Part shown: in pieces, positions 7,757 through 16,635 of the stretch
Layout: each line of letters begins with the position of its first letter
Numbering within the stretch: the first letter of the stretch is position 1
From: Ruminococcus sp.
GTDB taxonomy: Bacteria; Bacillota; Clostridia; Oscillospirales; Ruminococcaceae
DNA length: 30,547 bases
Direction of reading: 5' to 3'
Assembly (NCBI RefSeq): GCF_019417665.1
Contig: NZ_DXUU01000001.1
Location: 1 to 30,547, forward strand
The notes under the pieces: model-generated
Told to the model about the DNA's origin: nothing
What the model saw: the letters and a program-made list of their open reading frames with translations, nothing else
Database searches by the model: none
Translations under genes and position numbers: made by a program

Positions 7757-8344
7757 ATGGATATGACATGGATGGATCTTATTTCGAATGTACTGCACAG
7801 CCCCTTGTTCTGGGTCATTCTTGTTGCTGTACTTATCATATGGTGCGTGAGCTGGGTCATTCGTACTGCAAACCGGCTTGTGCGGATGCGCACAAAGGTA
7901 GACGAACTGGATGCGGATATTGACGTGGCACTGATGCGCCGATTCGATCAGCTTACTAAGGAATACCAGCTCATGAAGCAGTACTGCTCCCATGAAAGCC
8001 AGACCCTCATCGAGACGATCCGGATGCGCCGGGGAATGTCTCCGGAAGAACGAAACACGGCTGCCCAGCAGATGGAGACACTGGCAGCACAGCTCCAGAT
8101 GACATTGGAAGCTTATCCCCAGCTTCGTGCCGTAGAGGTAGTTACTACAGTGCAGCGCAGTGTGGCAGATACAGAGGCGCACCTACAGGCGGCACGGCGG
8201 CTGTATAACAACAGCGTGGGTGCTTATAACAATGCCTGTCAGGAATTCCCCTCTTCCTTTGTGGCATCGCTTACCGGACATCATCCCAGAACATTTTTTG
8301 CAGCAGAAGAGCACAAACGGCAGGATGTGGATTTTTCTGTGTAA
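7757..8344 (+). CDS. lemA: LemA family membrane-anchored protein
   Basis: 195 aa. One N-terminal membrane segment (about residues 16-36) is followed by a helical bundle with the LemA hallmarks: RTKVDELDADIDVALMRRFD (multi-residue repeat of the family where RR-x-D precedes the first long helix), HESQTLIETIRMRRG, EAYPQLRAVE, and the signature ARRLYNNSVGAYNNACQEFP near the end. LemA proteins are widespread and their function is unsettled; the first was named as a Listeria antigen source. AAAAGGAAAG lies about 10 bases before the ATG. It shares an operon with the DUF3137 protein and ends before an inverted repeat at 8374-8399. The family call is firm, the role is not. Confidence 0.9.
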   Translation: MDMTWMDLISNVLHSPLFWVILVAVLIIWCVSWVIRTANRLVRMRTKVDELDADIDVALMRRFDQLTKEYQLMKQYCSHESQTLIETIRMRRGMSPEERNTAAQQMETLAAQLQMTLEAYPQLRAVEVVTTVQRSVADTEAHLQAARRLYNNSVGAYNNACQEFPSSFVASLTGHHPRTFFAAEEHKRQDVDFSV

Positions 8345-8373
8345 TGTAACCGTCATTTATCGAATCAAACACA

Positions 8374-8405
8374 GACGAGAGCAGATATCTGTTCTCGTCA
8401 TTTTT
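8374..8405 (+). terminator. Terminator after lemA
   Basis: Near-perfect 26-base inverted repeat with arms GACGAGAGCAGAT (8374-8386) and ATCTGTTCTCGTC (8387-8399), containing one G-T pair, followed by ATTTTT. The hairpin has almost no loop unless the central pairs open. Confidence 0.7.
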
Positions 8406-8509
8406 AACAAAAATGGATTTGTAGTCGAGCAGATAATCGGCTATTTTTTATACAATTCGCTGAAAATGCGCAATTTGCGCCGTTGGAATAATTTTTTTCC
8501 TTGTTGCAC

Positions 8510-8538
8510 TTGCTATTTCATGTTAAATATGATACAAT
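8510..8538 (+). promoter_or_regulatory. Promoter of GH42-GH3 operon
   Basis: TTGCTA (8510-8515), 17-base spacer, TACAAT (8533-8538). An overlapping TTGCAC at 8504 is too far from the -10 box. Confidence 0.6.
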
Positions 8539-8605
8539 AAAAGTGTTCAGTAATTCACTGATTTTCTTCTTGATTTTTGTATGATTTGATGAAAGGAATA
8601 CAGCA

Positions 8606-10651
8606 ATGGGACGAAATTTTTCACCGGCGACCCCGAAATTCCCCCATATGCTCCACGGCGGTGACTATAACCCGGAGCAATGGATGGACAGCCCGGAGAT
8701 CCTGGAGGAGGATATCCGCCTGTTCAAGGAGGCGCATATCAACTGCGTGAGCCTTGGCATTTTCTCCTGGGCAAATCTGGAGCCGCAGAAGGATGTCTAT
8801 CGTTTTGAATGGATGGACAAGATCATTGACAAGCTATATGAAAACGGTATATACACCGTTCTGGCGACGCCTTCCGGCGCACGTCCCCAATGGCTGGCAC
8901 AGGAATATCCGGAGGTACTCCGGGTACGTCCCGACGGCACACGAAATCTCTACGGTGAACGGCACAATCACTGCTACACTTCGCCGGTATACCGGGAGCG
9001 TGTCACCAAAATCGACACAGCTCTGGCGAAACGCTATGCCAATCATCCCGGCGTGATCCTGTGGCATATTTCCAATGAATTCGGCGGCGAGTGCCACTGT
9101 GAACTATGCCAGCAGGCGTTCCGCCAGTGGGTGCAGGAGAAATACGGCACGCTGGATGCCCTGAACCATGCCTGGTGGTCACACTTCTGGTCGCATACCT
9201 ATACAGACTGGTCTCAGGTACACAGCCCCAGTCCCATCGGAGAAACCTCTATCCACGGGCTGAATCTGGACTGGCGGCGGTTTGTGACCCACCAGACCAT
9301 TGATTTTATGAAAACGGAGATCGCCGCCGTAAAGGCAGTGAATCCGGATATTCCCGTGACTACTAACATGATGACCATGTATACCTATGAACTGAACTAT
9401 TTCAAGTTCCGGGATGCCCTGGATGTGATCTCCTGGGACAATTACCCTGAGTGGCACAATCCCTGGGGCAATGAAGAGGTGGCAAAGGACTGCGCCATGA
9501 CGCATGACATGATGCGTTCCATCCAGAAAAAACCCTTTTTGCTCATGGAATGCACTCCCAGCGCTACCAACTGGCAGTCGGTCAGCAAGCTGAAAAAACC
9601 GAGAATGCATGAGCTTTCCGTGATTCAGGCAATCGCCCACGGTGCGGATTCCGGGCAGTATTTCCAGCTCCGCCAGAGCCGGGGCAGCTGTGAAAAATTC
9701 CACTCCGCTGTGATCTCCCATACGGGAACTGCCAATACCCGGACGTTCCGGGAAGTGACGCAGACGGGCGTTGATCTAGAAAAGCTGTCTGATCGGGTAT
9801 ACGGCAGCGACAGCCCGGCGCAAGTCGCCATTATTTTTGATACGGAAAACAAATGGGCACTGGATTGCTGCCGGGGACCGAGAAATGCAGGGCTGGATTA
9901 TTTCGGCAACATCCGGAAGAATTACAGCTATTTCTGGAAAAATGGCATAACGACCGATATTGTGGACAGTGAATCCGATTTCAGCGGCTACAAGCTGGTC
10001 ATTGCACCTATGCTGTATCTGTTTCGTGCCGGCATTCAGGATAAGCTGCGGCGTTTTGTGGAACAGGGCGGCACACTTGTGACTACCTGCTTCACCGGCG
10101 TAGTAAATGAAACTGACCTGTGCTTTTTGGGAGAAGCCACAGGGGAAAAGCTGTCCGATGTGCTGGGTCTGTGGGTGGAGGAAACAGATAGTCTCTATGA
10201 CTGTGAATCCAACCACACCACCTGGAACAACAAGCGCTATCGGCTCACAGAACTGTGCGAGGTATGCCATCCTACAACTTGTGAGGTGCTCTCTGTCTAT
10301 GAAGAGGACTTCTATGCCGGAGCGCCTGTACTGACGAAAAACCGCTTCGGAAAAGGTACAGCATATCATCTGTGCGCCACAGCAGACGAGGAATTCTTCT
10401 GCGATTTCTATCAAAAACTGGCATCGCAGCTGCACCTGGAACGTGCCGTGGAAACAGAAGTGCCCAAGGGCGTCAGCCTTACCTGGCGGGAATCGGAACG
10501 GGAAAAACTGATTTTTGTACAGAATTTTGAAGGTGATACAGCAACACTGGAACTGGATCAGCCCTATACGGATCTTCTCACAGGTAAAACCTATGATAAG
10601 TCCCTGACTGTAGATGGATATTCCTTTGCGGTGATAACACCGGCGGAATGA
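8606..10651 (+). CDS. GH42 family beta-galactosidase
   Basis: 681-aa cytoplasmic glycosidase expected to remove terminal beta-galactose from imported oligosaccharides. The N-terminal TIM barrel starts with GGDYNPEQW. The acid/base glutamate is E158 in WHISNEFGGE and the nucleophile is E315 in LLMECTPSATNWQ, both typical of GH42. HNHCYTSP and ECHCELC supply the cysteines of the family's zinc cluster. A trimerisation-type domain (about 400-600) and a C-terminal beta domain follow, so length and order fit the family. No signal peptide. AAAGGA at 8592-8597 precedes the ATG by 8 bases. The GH3 gene follows after 32 bases in the same operon, so galactosyl and glucosyl residues are probably removed in sequence. 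Some GH42 enzymes also accept alpha-L-arabinopyranosides; this cannot be settled here. Confidence 0.93.
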   Translation: MGRNFSPATPKFPHMLHGGDYNPEQWMDSPEILEEDIRLFKEAHINCVSLGIFSWANLEPQKDVYRFEWMDKIIDKLYENGIYTVLATPSGARPQWLAQEYPEVLRVRPDGTRNLYGERHNHCYTSPVYRERVTKIDTALAKRYANHPGVILWHISNEFGGECHCELCQQAFRQWVQEKYGTLDALNHAWWSHFWSHTYTDWSQVHSPSPIGETSIHGLNLDWRRFVTHQTIDFMKTEIAAVKAVNPDIPVTTNMMTMYTYELNYFKFRDALDVISWDNYPEWHNPWGNEEVAKDCAMTHDMMRSIQKKPFLLMECTPSATNWQSVSKLKKPRMHELSVIQAIAHGADSGQYFQLRQSRGSCEKFHSAVISHTGTANTRTFREVTQTGVDLEKLSDRVYGSDSPAQVAIIFDTENKWALDCCRGPRNAGLDYFGNIRKNYSYFWKNGITTDIVDSESDFSGYKLVIAPMLYLFRAGIQDKLRRFVEQGGTLVTTCFTGVVNETDLCFLGEATGEKLSDVLGLWVEETDSLYDCESNHTTWNNKRYRLTELCEVCHPTTCEVLSVYEEDFYAGAPVLTKNRFGKGTAYHLCATADEEFFCDFYQKLASQLHLERAVETEVPKGVSLTWRESEREKLIFVQNFEGDTATLELDQPYTDLLTGKTYDKSLTVDGYSFAVITPAE

Positions 10652-10683
10652 TTCTTCATGAAAAATAAACTGGAGGAATTGCA

Positions 10684-12975
10684 ATGAATATTCCCGAAAT
10701 CGTAAAGCAAATGACATTGGAAGAAAAGGCGGGGCTTTGTTCCGGCTATGACTTCTGGCATACAAAGGGTCTGGAACATCTGGGTGTGCCGCAGATGATG
10801 CTGAGTGATGGTCCTCACGGTCTGCGCAAGCAGGATCAGACCGGCGACCATCTGGGTATCAACGACAGTATCAAAGCCGTCTGTTTCCCTGCCGGCTGTG
10901 CCACGGCATCGTCCTTTGACCGTGCTCTGGTAGAGCGCATGGGAAAGGCGCTGGGCAACGAATGTCAGGCGGAAGATGTGGGCGTATTGCTGGGACCTGC
11001 CGTCAATATCAAGCGTTCGCCCTTGTGCGGCAGAAATTTTGAATATTACTCCGAAGATCCCTATGTGGCAAGCGAAATGGCGGCAGGTTTCATCAAGGGC
11101 GTCCAGAGCCAAAATGTAGGCGTCAGCATCAAGCATTTCTACGCCAACAATCAGGAACACCGCCGCATGAGCAGCAGTTCCGTTATGGACAAGCGCACGG
11201 CACGAGAGATCTATCTGGCGGCATTTGAGACGGCTGTCCGGGAAGAAAAACCTTGGACGGTTATGTGTGCCTACAACCGCATCAACGATGTATATGCAGC
11301 AGAAAATCGGAATGCGTTGACGGACATTCTCCGGGGAGAATGGGGCTTTGACGGCTTTGTGGTCAGTGACTGGGGTGCTGTGAACGACCGTGTTGCCGAT
11401 TTGGAAGCAGGTATGGATCTGGAAATGCCCTGTTCCTTCGGCGAACGGGATGCGGAAATCGTAAAGGCTGTCCGCTGCGGCAGACTCTCCATGGAAACCC
11501 TGGACACTGCTGTGACACGGATTCTCACCATTGTGGATCGTTATGTGAAAGGACGTAACCCCAACGCTGTCTTTGACCGTGATGCAGACCACGAACTGGC
11601 ACGGGAAATTGCAGCACAGTGCATGGTACTGCTGAAAAACGAGGATCATGTGCTGCCTTTGGACAAAACCAAAAAAGTTGCCTTTCTCGGCGCATTTGCC
11701 GAAAGCCCACGCTATCAGGGCGGCGGCAGTTCTCATATCAACTCCTACAAGGTGGAATCGGCACTGGAAATGGCAAAGGATTATCCGGTGATCTATGCCA
11801 AGGGCTATGAAACTTCGGATGATGTTATCCGAGGGGAACTCATTGCCGAGGCGGTTCAGGCGGCGAAAGAAGCTGAAACTGCGGTGATTTTCGCCGGACT
11901 GCCGGATATTTTCGAATCTGAGGGCTACGACCGGGAACATATGCGTCTGCCGGACTGCCAGAATGCCCTGATCGAAGCTGTAGCACAGGCAAATCCCAAT
12001 ACAGTGGTGGTACTCCATGGCGGTTCACCGGTGGAAATGCCCTGGATCCATGAGGTCAAGGGTGTTCTGGAGGCATATCTCTGCGGTCAGGCAGTGGGCG
12101 GTGCAACGGTGCAGATTCTCTACGGCAATGTGAATCCCAGCGGCCATCTGGCGGAAACTTTCCCCCTGAAGCTGGAGGACAATCCGTCCTATCTATCCTA
12201 TCAGGGCGAGGGCGACAGGGTGGAATACCGGGAGGGTGTCTTTGTGGGCTATCGCTATTACACCACAAAGAAAATGCCCGTGCTGTTCCCCTTCGGCCAT
12301 GGTCTGAGCTATACCACATTTGCCATATCCGATCTTCGCACGGACAAGGCCTCCTATTCTCAGGAGGAAACAGTGACAGTTTCCGTAGATGTAACAAACA
12401 CCGGCGACCGCACCGGCAAGGAGGTAGTACAGCTTTACATGCTGCCGCCCACCGGAAGTGATGCTGTACTTCGTCCGGTGCAGGAGCTTTGCGGCTTCGA
12501 AAAGGTGGAACTGCAGCCGGGCGAGACAAAAACGGTCACATTCCAGCTGAATCGCCGGACATTCGCCTATTTCAGTAACCAGAAGCATGACTGGGTAGTG
12601 GAGACCGGGAACTATACACTTGCCGCCGGCAATTCCTCTGCTGCTTTGACGACGCAGAAAGCCATTGCCATGCAGGGTGAAAAGATACTTCCCACAGAGA
12701 TCACTATGGACACCACCATCGGGGATGTACTCCGGATAGACGGCGCAGCAAAGCTTTTGGAGCCATATGCGGCGGCATTCGGGCTGTCCAGCGGTTCTTC
12801 TGACGAGAACGCCATGGGCGAAAGCACGGCGGATATGATGGAGGCAATGATGAAATATATGCCCATTCGTGGACTGCTGTCCTTCGGCGGCGGTGAGGTC
12901 ACTGCGAAACAATGCAAAACTCTGGTGAAGGAGCTGAATAACCTACTGGAATCATTTTCACAGCAGATGAAATGA
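10684..12975 (+). CDS. GH3 family beta-glucosidase
   Basis: 763-aa cytoplasmic GH3 enzyme, second gene of the GH42 operon. The N-terminal (alpha/beta)8 domain shows LSDGPHGLRKQ, GRNFEYYSEDPY, KHFYANNQEHRR and FVVSDWGA, in which D229 is the expected nucleophile. The second domain (about 315-540) includes the QGGGSSHIN loop. A fibronectin-like domain begins after FPFGHGLSYTTF and contains VTNTGDRTGKEVVQLY. About 110 further residues (650-763) form an extra C-terminal part seen in many clostridial GH3 proteins. No signal peptide. GGAGGA at 10672-10677 is 6 bases before the ATG. It should hydrolyse beta-glucosyl oligosaccharides (cellodextrin or de-branched xyloglucan backbone); beta-xylosidase activity is possible in this family. 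Confidence 0.92.
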   Translation: MNIPEIVKQMTLEEKAGLCSGYDFWHTKGLEHLGVPQMMLSDGPHGLRKQDQTGDHLGINDSIKAVCFPAGCATASSFDRALVERMGKALGNECQAEDVGVLLGPAVNIKRSPLCGRNFEYYSEDPYVASEMAAGFIKGVQSQNVGVSIKHFYANNQEHRRMSSSSVMDKRTAREIYLAAFETAVREEKPWTVMCAYNRINDVYAAENRNALTDILRGEWGFDGFVVSDWGAVNDRVADLEAGMDLEMPCSFGERDAEIVKAVRCGRLSMETLDTAVTRILTIVDRYVKGRNPNAVFDRDADHELAREIAAQCMVLLKNEDHVLPLDKTKKVAFLGAFAESPRYQGGGSSHINSYKVESALEMAKDYPVIYAKGYETSDDVIRGELIAEAVQAAKEAETAVIFAGLPDIFESEGYDREHMRLPDCQNALIEAVAQANPNTVVVLHGGSPVEMPWIHEVKGVLEAYLCGQAVGGATVQILYGNVNPSGHLAETFPLKLEDNPSYLSYQGEGDRVEYREGVFVGYRYYTTKKMPVLFPFGHGLSYTTFAISDLRTDKASYSQEETVTVSVDVTNTGDRTGKEVVQLYMLPPTGSDAVLRPVQELCGFEKVELQPGETKTVTFQLNRRTFAYFSNQKHDWVVETGNYTLAAGNSSAALTTQKAIAMQGEKILPTEITMDTTIGDVLRIDGAAKLLEPYAAAFGLSSGSSDENAMGESTADMMEAMMKYMPIRGLLSFGGGEVTAKQCKTLVKELNNLLESFSQQMK

Positions 12976-13000
12976 CATTTTCTTTCACCTTTCATAAAAC

Positions 13001-13040
13001 AAACAGCGCACGTCCGGGACTGCCCGGAGGTGCGCTGTTT
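13001..13040 (+). terminator. Strong hairpin terminator after GH3 gene
   Basis: Outer arms AAACAGCGCAC (13001-13011) and GTGCGCTGTTT (13030-13040) and inner arms TCCGGG (13013-13018) and CCCGGA (13023-13028) make one long stem with a 4-base loop. The T tract is short, so termination may be partly factor-assisted. Confidence 0.82.
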
Positions 13041-13083
13041 GCATATCCTGATTTTGGATGTACACTTGAAAAGTAATGCCAAT

Positions 13084-13316
13084 CAATGAAGTTTTTTGAT
13101 CCAGCAATTTTTCAAAAATGCTGGCGAGGTCCAGGGCGAGAAGCCCTGGTCGCCGTCCGCAGACGGCGAAACACCCCGGCGCATCTTTTTGCGCTGCGGA
13201 GAGGGTGGTGAGAAAAAGCGATAGCTTTTTCGAGGCGGGGCGAACAAGACCGCCCCGCCTTGTGAGATCATCTTCACAAGTTAAATCCTGTAAACGTCCC
13301 AGTGGGACGTTTACAG
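13084..13316. repeat. Hairpin-rich noncoding repeat (about 233 bp)
   Basis: At least seven consecutive inverted repeats: 13101-13124 (CCAGCA...TGCTGG), 13131-13149 (CCAGGGC/GCCCTGG), 13151-13168 (CGCCGTC/GACGGCG), 13212-13231 (GAAAAAGC/GCTTTTTC), 13233-13260 (AGGCGGGGCG/CGCCCCGCCT), 13259-13280 (CTTGTGA/TCACAAG) and 13288-13316 (perfect 13-bp arms around AGT). Bases 13084-13139 recur inverted at 25544-25599 with one mismatch. It resembles dispersed intergenic repeats of gut Ruminococcaceae that are often mis-annotated as small proteins. Confidence 0.75.
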
Positions 13317-13343
13317 CGAAATTAGTTGCAAAAGATGCCGAAA

Positions 13344-14942
13344 TTATTCCCTATTCTTTTTCCACTCCAGATACTCTTCATAAGTACCTTGACGGTCAAT
13401 ACAGCCTTCAGGAGTGATCTCAATGATCCGGTTTGCCACAGTTTCCAGAATCTCGTGGTCGTGGGACGACAGAATGACAACGCCCTTGAAGTTCACAAGA
13501 CCGTTATTCACTGCGGTGATGCTTTCCAGATCCAGATGGTTCGTGGGTCTGTCCAGCAGAAGCACATTGGAATGAAACAGCATCATCCGGGCGAACATAC
13601 AGCGTACCTTTTCGCCGCCGGACAGAACCTTTACGGGCTTGTAGATATCATCGCCGGAAAAGAGCATTCTGCCCAGGAATCCCCGGAGAAATGTTTCCGT
13701 TTCGTCTGCGGTGGAATACTGACGGATCCAGTCCAGAATAGAATCGTCGCAGTCGTTGAAATATGCCGAATTATCCACAGGAAAATAGGAGGTGGAAGTG
13801 GAAACACCCCACTTGAATGTGCCCTCGTCGGGCTGTTCCTCTTCCATGAGGATCTTATACAGCATGGTAATCGCCTGTTCGCTCTCGCCGATAATCGCAA
13901 CCTTGTCCGTGCGGCCCAGGGTAAAGCTTACATCATTCAGCAGCTTCACACCGTCCACGGTCTTGGAAATGCCGTTGACCTGAAGGACTTCCTTGCCCAG
14001 TTCACGATCCATATCGAAGCCGATAAAAGGATAGCGGCGGCTGGATGCCGGCAGTTCTTCCACCGTCAGGTTGTCCAGTAGTTTCCGGCGGGATGTTGCT
14101 TGTTTAGACTTAGACTTGTTCGCCGAGAATCGGGCAATGAAAGTTTTCAGTTCTGCGATCTTGTCCTCTACCTTTTTATTTTGCTGCTTGATGAGCCGCT
14201 GCATCATCTGGCTGGACTCGTACCAGAATTCGTAGTTGCCCACATACATCTTGATCTTGGTATAATCAATATCCACAATATGGGTGCAGACATCGTTCAG
14301 GAAGTGGCGGTCGTGGGATACCACAATGACTGTGCCGAAATATTCTGACAGGAAGTCCTCCAGCCAGGCAATGGCGTCAATGTCCAGATGGTTGGTCGGC
14401 TCGTCCATGAGAATAATATCCGGATTGCCGAAAAGTGCCTGCGCCAGCAGGATCTTCACCTTTTCATTACCGGACAAGTCTGCCATCTGTTGATAGAGCA
14501 ACTCCTCCGACAGACCCAGTCCCTGGATCAGCTTTGACGCATTGGATTCCGCCTCCCAGCCGTCCAGCTCTGCAAATTCTGCCTCCAGCTCTGATGCAAG
14601 AATACCGTCCTCCTCGGTGAAATCCTCCTTGGCATAGAGGGCATCTTTTTGCTGCATAATGTCATACAGCCGCTGATTGCCCATGATGATGGTATCCAGG
14701 GCAGTATAGGCATCATAGGCGAAGTGATCCTGTTTCAGAACGCTCATACGGAGATTTTTCGGAATGGAGACCTCGCCGGTGGTAGGCTTCAACTGACCGT
14801 TGAGAATTTTCAGGAATGTGGATTTTCCTGCACCATTTGCGCCGATCACGCCGTAGCAGTTACCGGGATTGAACTGGAGATCCACATTTTTGAACAGGGT
14901 ATCGCCGCCGAATTGCAGGCTGACATTGGAAACTGTAATCAT
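13344..14942 (-). CDS. ABC-F family ATPase with degenerate second ATP site
   Basis: Soluble twin-ATPase protein of 532 aa without membrane domains; ABC-F proteins act on the ribosome (translation factors or antibiotic protection). NBD1 is complete: Walker A GANGAGKS (34-41), signature LSGNEKVK, Walker B LMDEPTNHLDI, VSHDRHFL. A charged interdomain linker (about 255-300, MMQRLIKQQNKKVEDKIAE) follows. NBD2 has LSGGEKVR and SSHDHEIL, but its P-loop reads GESEQAIT (352-359), lacking the lysine, and Walker B is LLLDRPTNHLD with R465 in place of the catalytic glutamate. The ATG at 14942 has AAGGA 8 bases upstream; the longer frame would start within its own promoter. Probably monocistronic. Ykp-type housekeeping ABC-F is the closest guess; resistance function cannot be excluded. 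Confidence 0.87.
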   Translation of the reverse strand: MITVSNVSLQFGGDTLFKNVDLQFNPGNCYGVIGANGAGKSTFLKILNGQLKPTTGEVSIPKNLRMSVLKQDHFAYDAYTALDTIIMGNQRLYDIMQQKDALYAKEDFTEEDGILASELEAEFAELDGWEAESNASKLIQGLGLSEELLYQQMADLSGNEKVKILLAQALFGNPDIILMDEPTNHLDIDAIAWLEDFLSEYFGTVIVVSHDRHFLNDVCTHIVDIDYTKIKMYVGNYEFWYESSQMMQRLIKQQNKKVEDKIAELKTFIARFSANKSKSKQATSRRKLLDNLTVEELPASSRRYPFIGFDMDRELGKEVLQVNGISKTVDGVKLLNDVSFTLGRTDKVAIIGESEQAITMLYKILMEEEQPDEGTFKWGVSTSTSYFPVDNSAYFNDCDDSILDWIRQYSTADETETFLRGFLGRMLFSGDDIYKPVKVLSGGEKVRCMFARMMLFHSNVLLLDRPTNHLDLESITAVNNGLVNFKGVVILSSHDHEILETVANRIIEITPEGCIDRQGTYEEYLEWKKNRE

Positions 14943-15003
14943 AATATCATCCTTTCCACACGGCAGATCGCCGCAGTTTCGCACCAATATTTTTTCCAGA
15001 TAT

Positions 15004-15032
15004 AGTATACCATACTTACAAAGAAATTGCAA
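15004..15032 (-). promoter_or_regulatory. Promoter of ABC-F gene
   Basis: On the minus strand TTGCAA (15032-15027), 17-base spacer, TATACT (15009-15004); transcription would start near 14997. Confidence 0.72.
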
Positions 15033-15142
15033 GCAGGTTTTCATGTAATATTGTCAAGGGGGGGAGATCCAAGGTTTTCACAAAAGTCAATATTATGACA
15101 CGCCGCAATATTTTTTTGCAAAAAGACGTTTAGAATAACCTC

Positions 15143-15173
15143 AAAAAGGGACTGCCCAAAACAGTCCCTTTTT
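15143..15173 (-). terminator. Terminator of two-component operon
   Basis: Perfect 12-bp arms AAAAAGGGACTG (15143-15154) and CAGTCCCTTTTT (15162-15173) around a 7-base loop, starting about 8 bases after the kinase stop on the minus strand. The A/T flanks suit both directions. Confidence 0.88.
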
Positions 15174-15180
15174 TTCCGAT

Positions 15181-16635
15181 CTATTTTGTTTCTTCAGCGA
15201 CCTCTTCCCGGACAATGTCCCGGATTTCAAACCAGAATACAGAACCTTCGCCCAGCTTGCTATTGACGCCGTAATTATAACCATGCATTTTCAGGATCGC
15301 CTTCACAATGGACAGTCCCAGACCGGTACCTACCACTTCACGCTTGTGATTTTCGGAACGATAGTATTTGTCAAAGATCAGCTTGATCTTCTCCTCCTCA
15401 ATACCATCGCCGGTGTCACGCACTTCAATCCGCACACAACCCGGCAGATTCTTCTGAGTCACAAACACCTGTTTGTCTTCTTTGGAGGTGTAGTTAATGG
15501 CATTATTAATAAGATTGCCAATGACACGGTTGATCTTGCTCTCGTCACAGCGTACCAGACAGGGTTCGCCCGGTGTAAATTGAATATGATAGCCCATGCG
15601 TTCAGAAATCCCCTCATAGCGGTGGACGATCTCCTCCATACATTGGGCAATGTCAAAGGTAGTGTAATTCAGCTTCTGGCTGCCGCTTTCCAACTTAGAC
15701 AAATCCAACATATCATTTACCAGCAGAGACAGCCGGTCAGTTTCTTCAATGATAATGTTCAGATGCTGTTCTCGCTTCACAGGATTGTTGCCGGAGAGAT
15801 CCCGGATCATTTCCGCATAGGCCTTCAGCATGGTCAAAGGCGTGCGCAGATCGTGAGACACATTGGCAATAAGATCCCGCTGCATTTCGTCGGTTTTGGA
15901 CAATTCCTTTGCCGCATAGGTCAGGGTCTCCGCCAATTCATCCACCTCTGCATAGCTGCCGCCTTCAAAACGCACGCTATAATCCCCATGCGCCAGCCGC
16001 TTTGCAGATTTCGTAATGCGCACAATAGGGATGGAAATGTGATTCGCCGTATAAAAAGAGATGAGAAACCCGAAGAATACCAGCAAAATAGTAATGATCA
16101 TGGTCTGCCGCTTCAGAATCGAGACAGTGGATTCCACAGGCACAAGAGGAGAATTCAGCAGAAGATATCCTGCCACCTTGCCGTTTTTCTCATACATGGC
16201 ACAGCCGTATACCAACATTTCATTTTGCAAGTTTTCGTTAAACATACGCCGGCAGATCGTGCCGGTACTGCTGTTCTGTAGGTCGATCAGGTAAAAAAAC
16301 GTGCCGTTTCCCGGACCGTGAAGCAGACATTTTTCGCCGTACACACAGTTATAATACAGTTCCCTGCCGTTTGCGTCCAGGATCTCAATGCACATCTCGT
16401 TTTGCAAGGCAACATCTGCGGCATTGTCCTCAAATTCGCTTGAACCAAAGTCTGAAACAAGCTGCTGCGCCACCTTTGCCGTGTCACGGATCTTCATGGA
16501 TTCATAAAACCATTCCAGGAAAACCACCTGAAACAGCCACATGAGCAGAAAGACAACGCAGACAAAAAGCATGAAAAACAGCCAGATCTTGACTCCAATA
16601 CGCAGATTACGGTCGAGCAGCCGATGCGGATTCAT
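15181..16635 (-). CDS. Membrane sensor histidine kinase (HAMP-HisKA-HATPase)
   Basis: 484-aa sensor of a two-component system. Membrane helices lie near residues 15-40 and 175-197 and bracket an extracytoplasmic sensing domain of about 135 residues. A HAMP linker (ISIPIVRITKSAKRLAHGDY) leads to the HisKA domain with phospho-acceptor H261 in NVSHDLRTPL. The ATPase domain shows NLINNAINYT (N box), RDTGDGIEEE (G1), FDKYYRSE (F box) and GTGLGLSIVKAI (G2). The gene overlaps the end of the response-regulator gene by 29 bases, so the two are translationally coupled. The ATG at 16635 is chosen over a TTG at 16647; both have weak ribosome binding sites, as expected for a coupled start. The signal sensed is unknown. 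Confidence 0.9.
   Translation of the reverse strand: MNPHRLLDRNLRIGVKIWLFFMLFVCVVFLLMWLFQVVFLEWFYESMKIRDTAKVAQQLVSDFGSSEFEDNAADVALQNEMCIEILDANGRELYYNCVYGEKCLLHGPGNGTFFYLIDLQNSSTGTICRRMFNENLQNEMLVYGCAMYEKNGKVAGYLLLNSPLVPVESTVSILKRQTMIITILLVFFGFLISFYTANHISIPIVRITKSAKRLAHGDYSVRFEGGSYAEVDELAETLTYAAKELSKTDEMQRDLIANVSHDLRTPLTMLKAYAEMIRDLSGNNPVKREQHLNIIIEETDRLSLLVNDMLDLSKLESGSQKLNYTTFDIAQCMEEIVHRYEGISERMGYHIQFTPGEPCLVRCDESKINRVIGNLINNAINYTSKEDKQVFVTQKNLPGCVRIEVRDTGDGIEEEKIKLIFDKYYRSENHKREVVGTGLGLSIVKAILKMHGYNYGVNSKLGEGSVFWFEIRDIVREEVAEETK

Larger units (their letters stand above)
12976..13343. other. Intergenic region with terminator and structured repeat, 368 bases
   Basis: Two converging genes (GH3 and ABC-F) end here. 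It contains the GH3 terminator (13001-13040) and the hairpin-rich repeat 13084-13316. Frames that read through the repeat are not credible genes. Confidence 0.7.

Noticed and set aside
8160..8540. 126-residue plus frame at the end of lemA
   Set aside because: It overlaps lemA in another frame, then runs through the terminator and promoter; no protein-like features.
13083..13417. Open frames on both strands through the 13-kb repeat that would give 64- and 99-residue proteins
   Set aside because: They follow the hairpin repeat, have no ribosome binding site and resemble the small 'hypothetical proteins' that arise from dispersed repeats.
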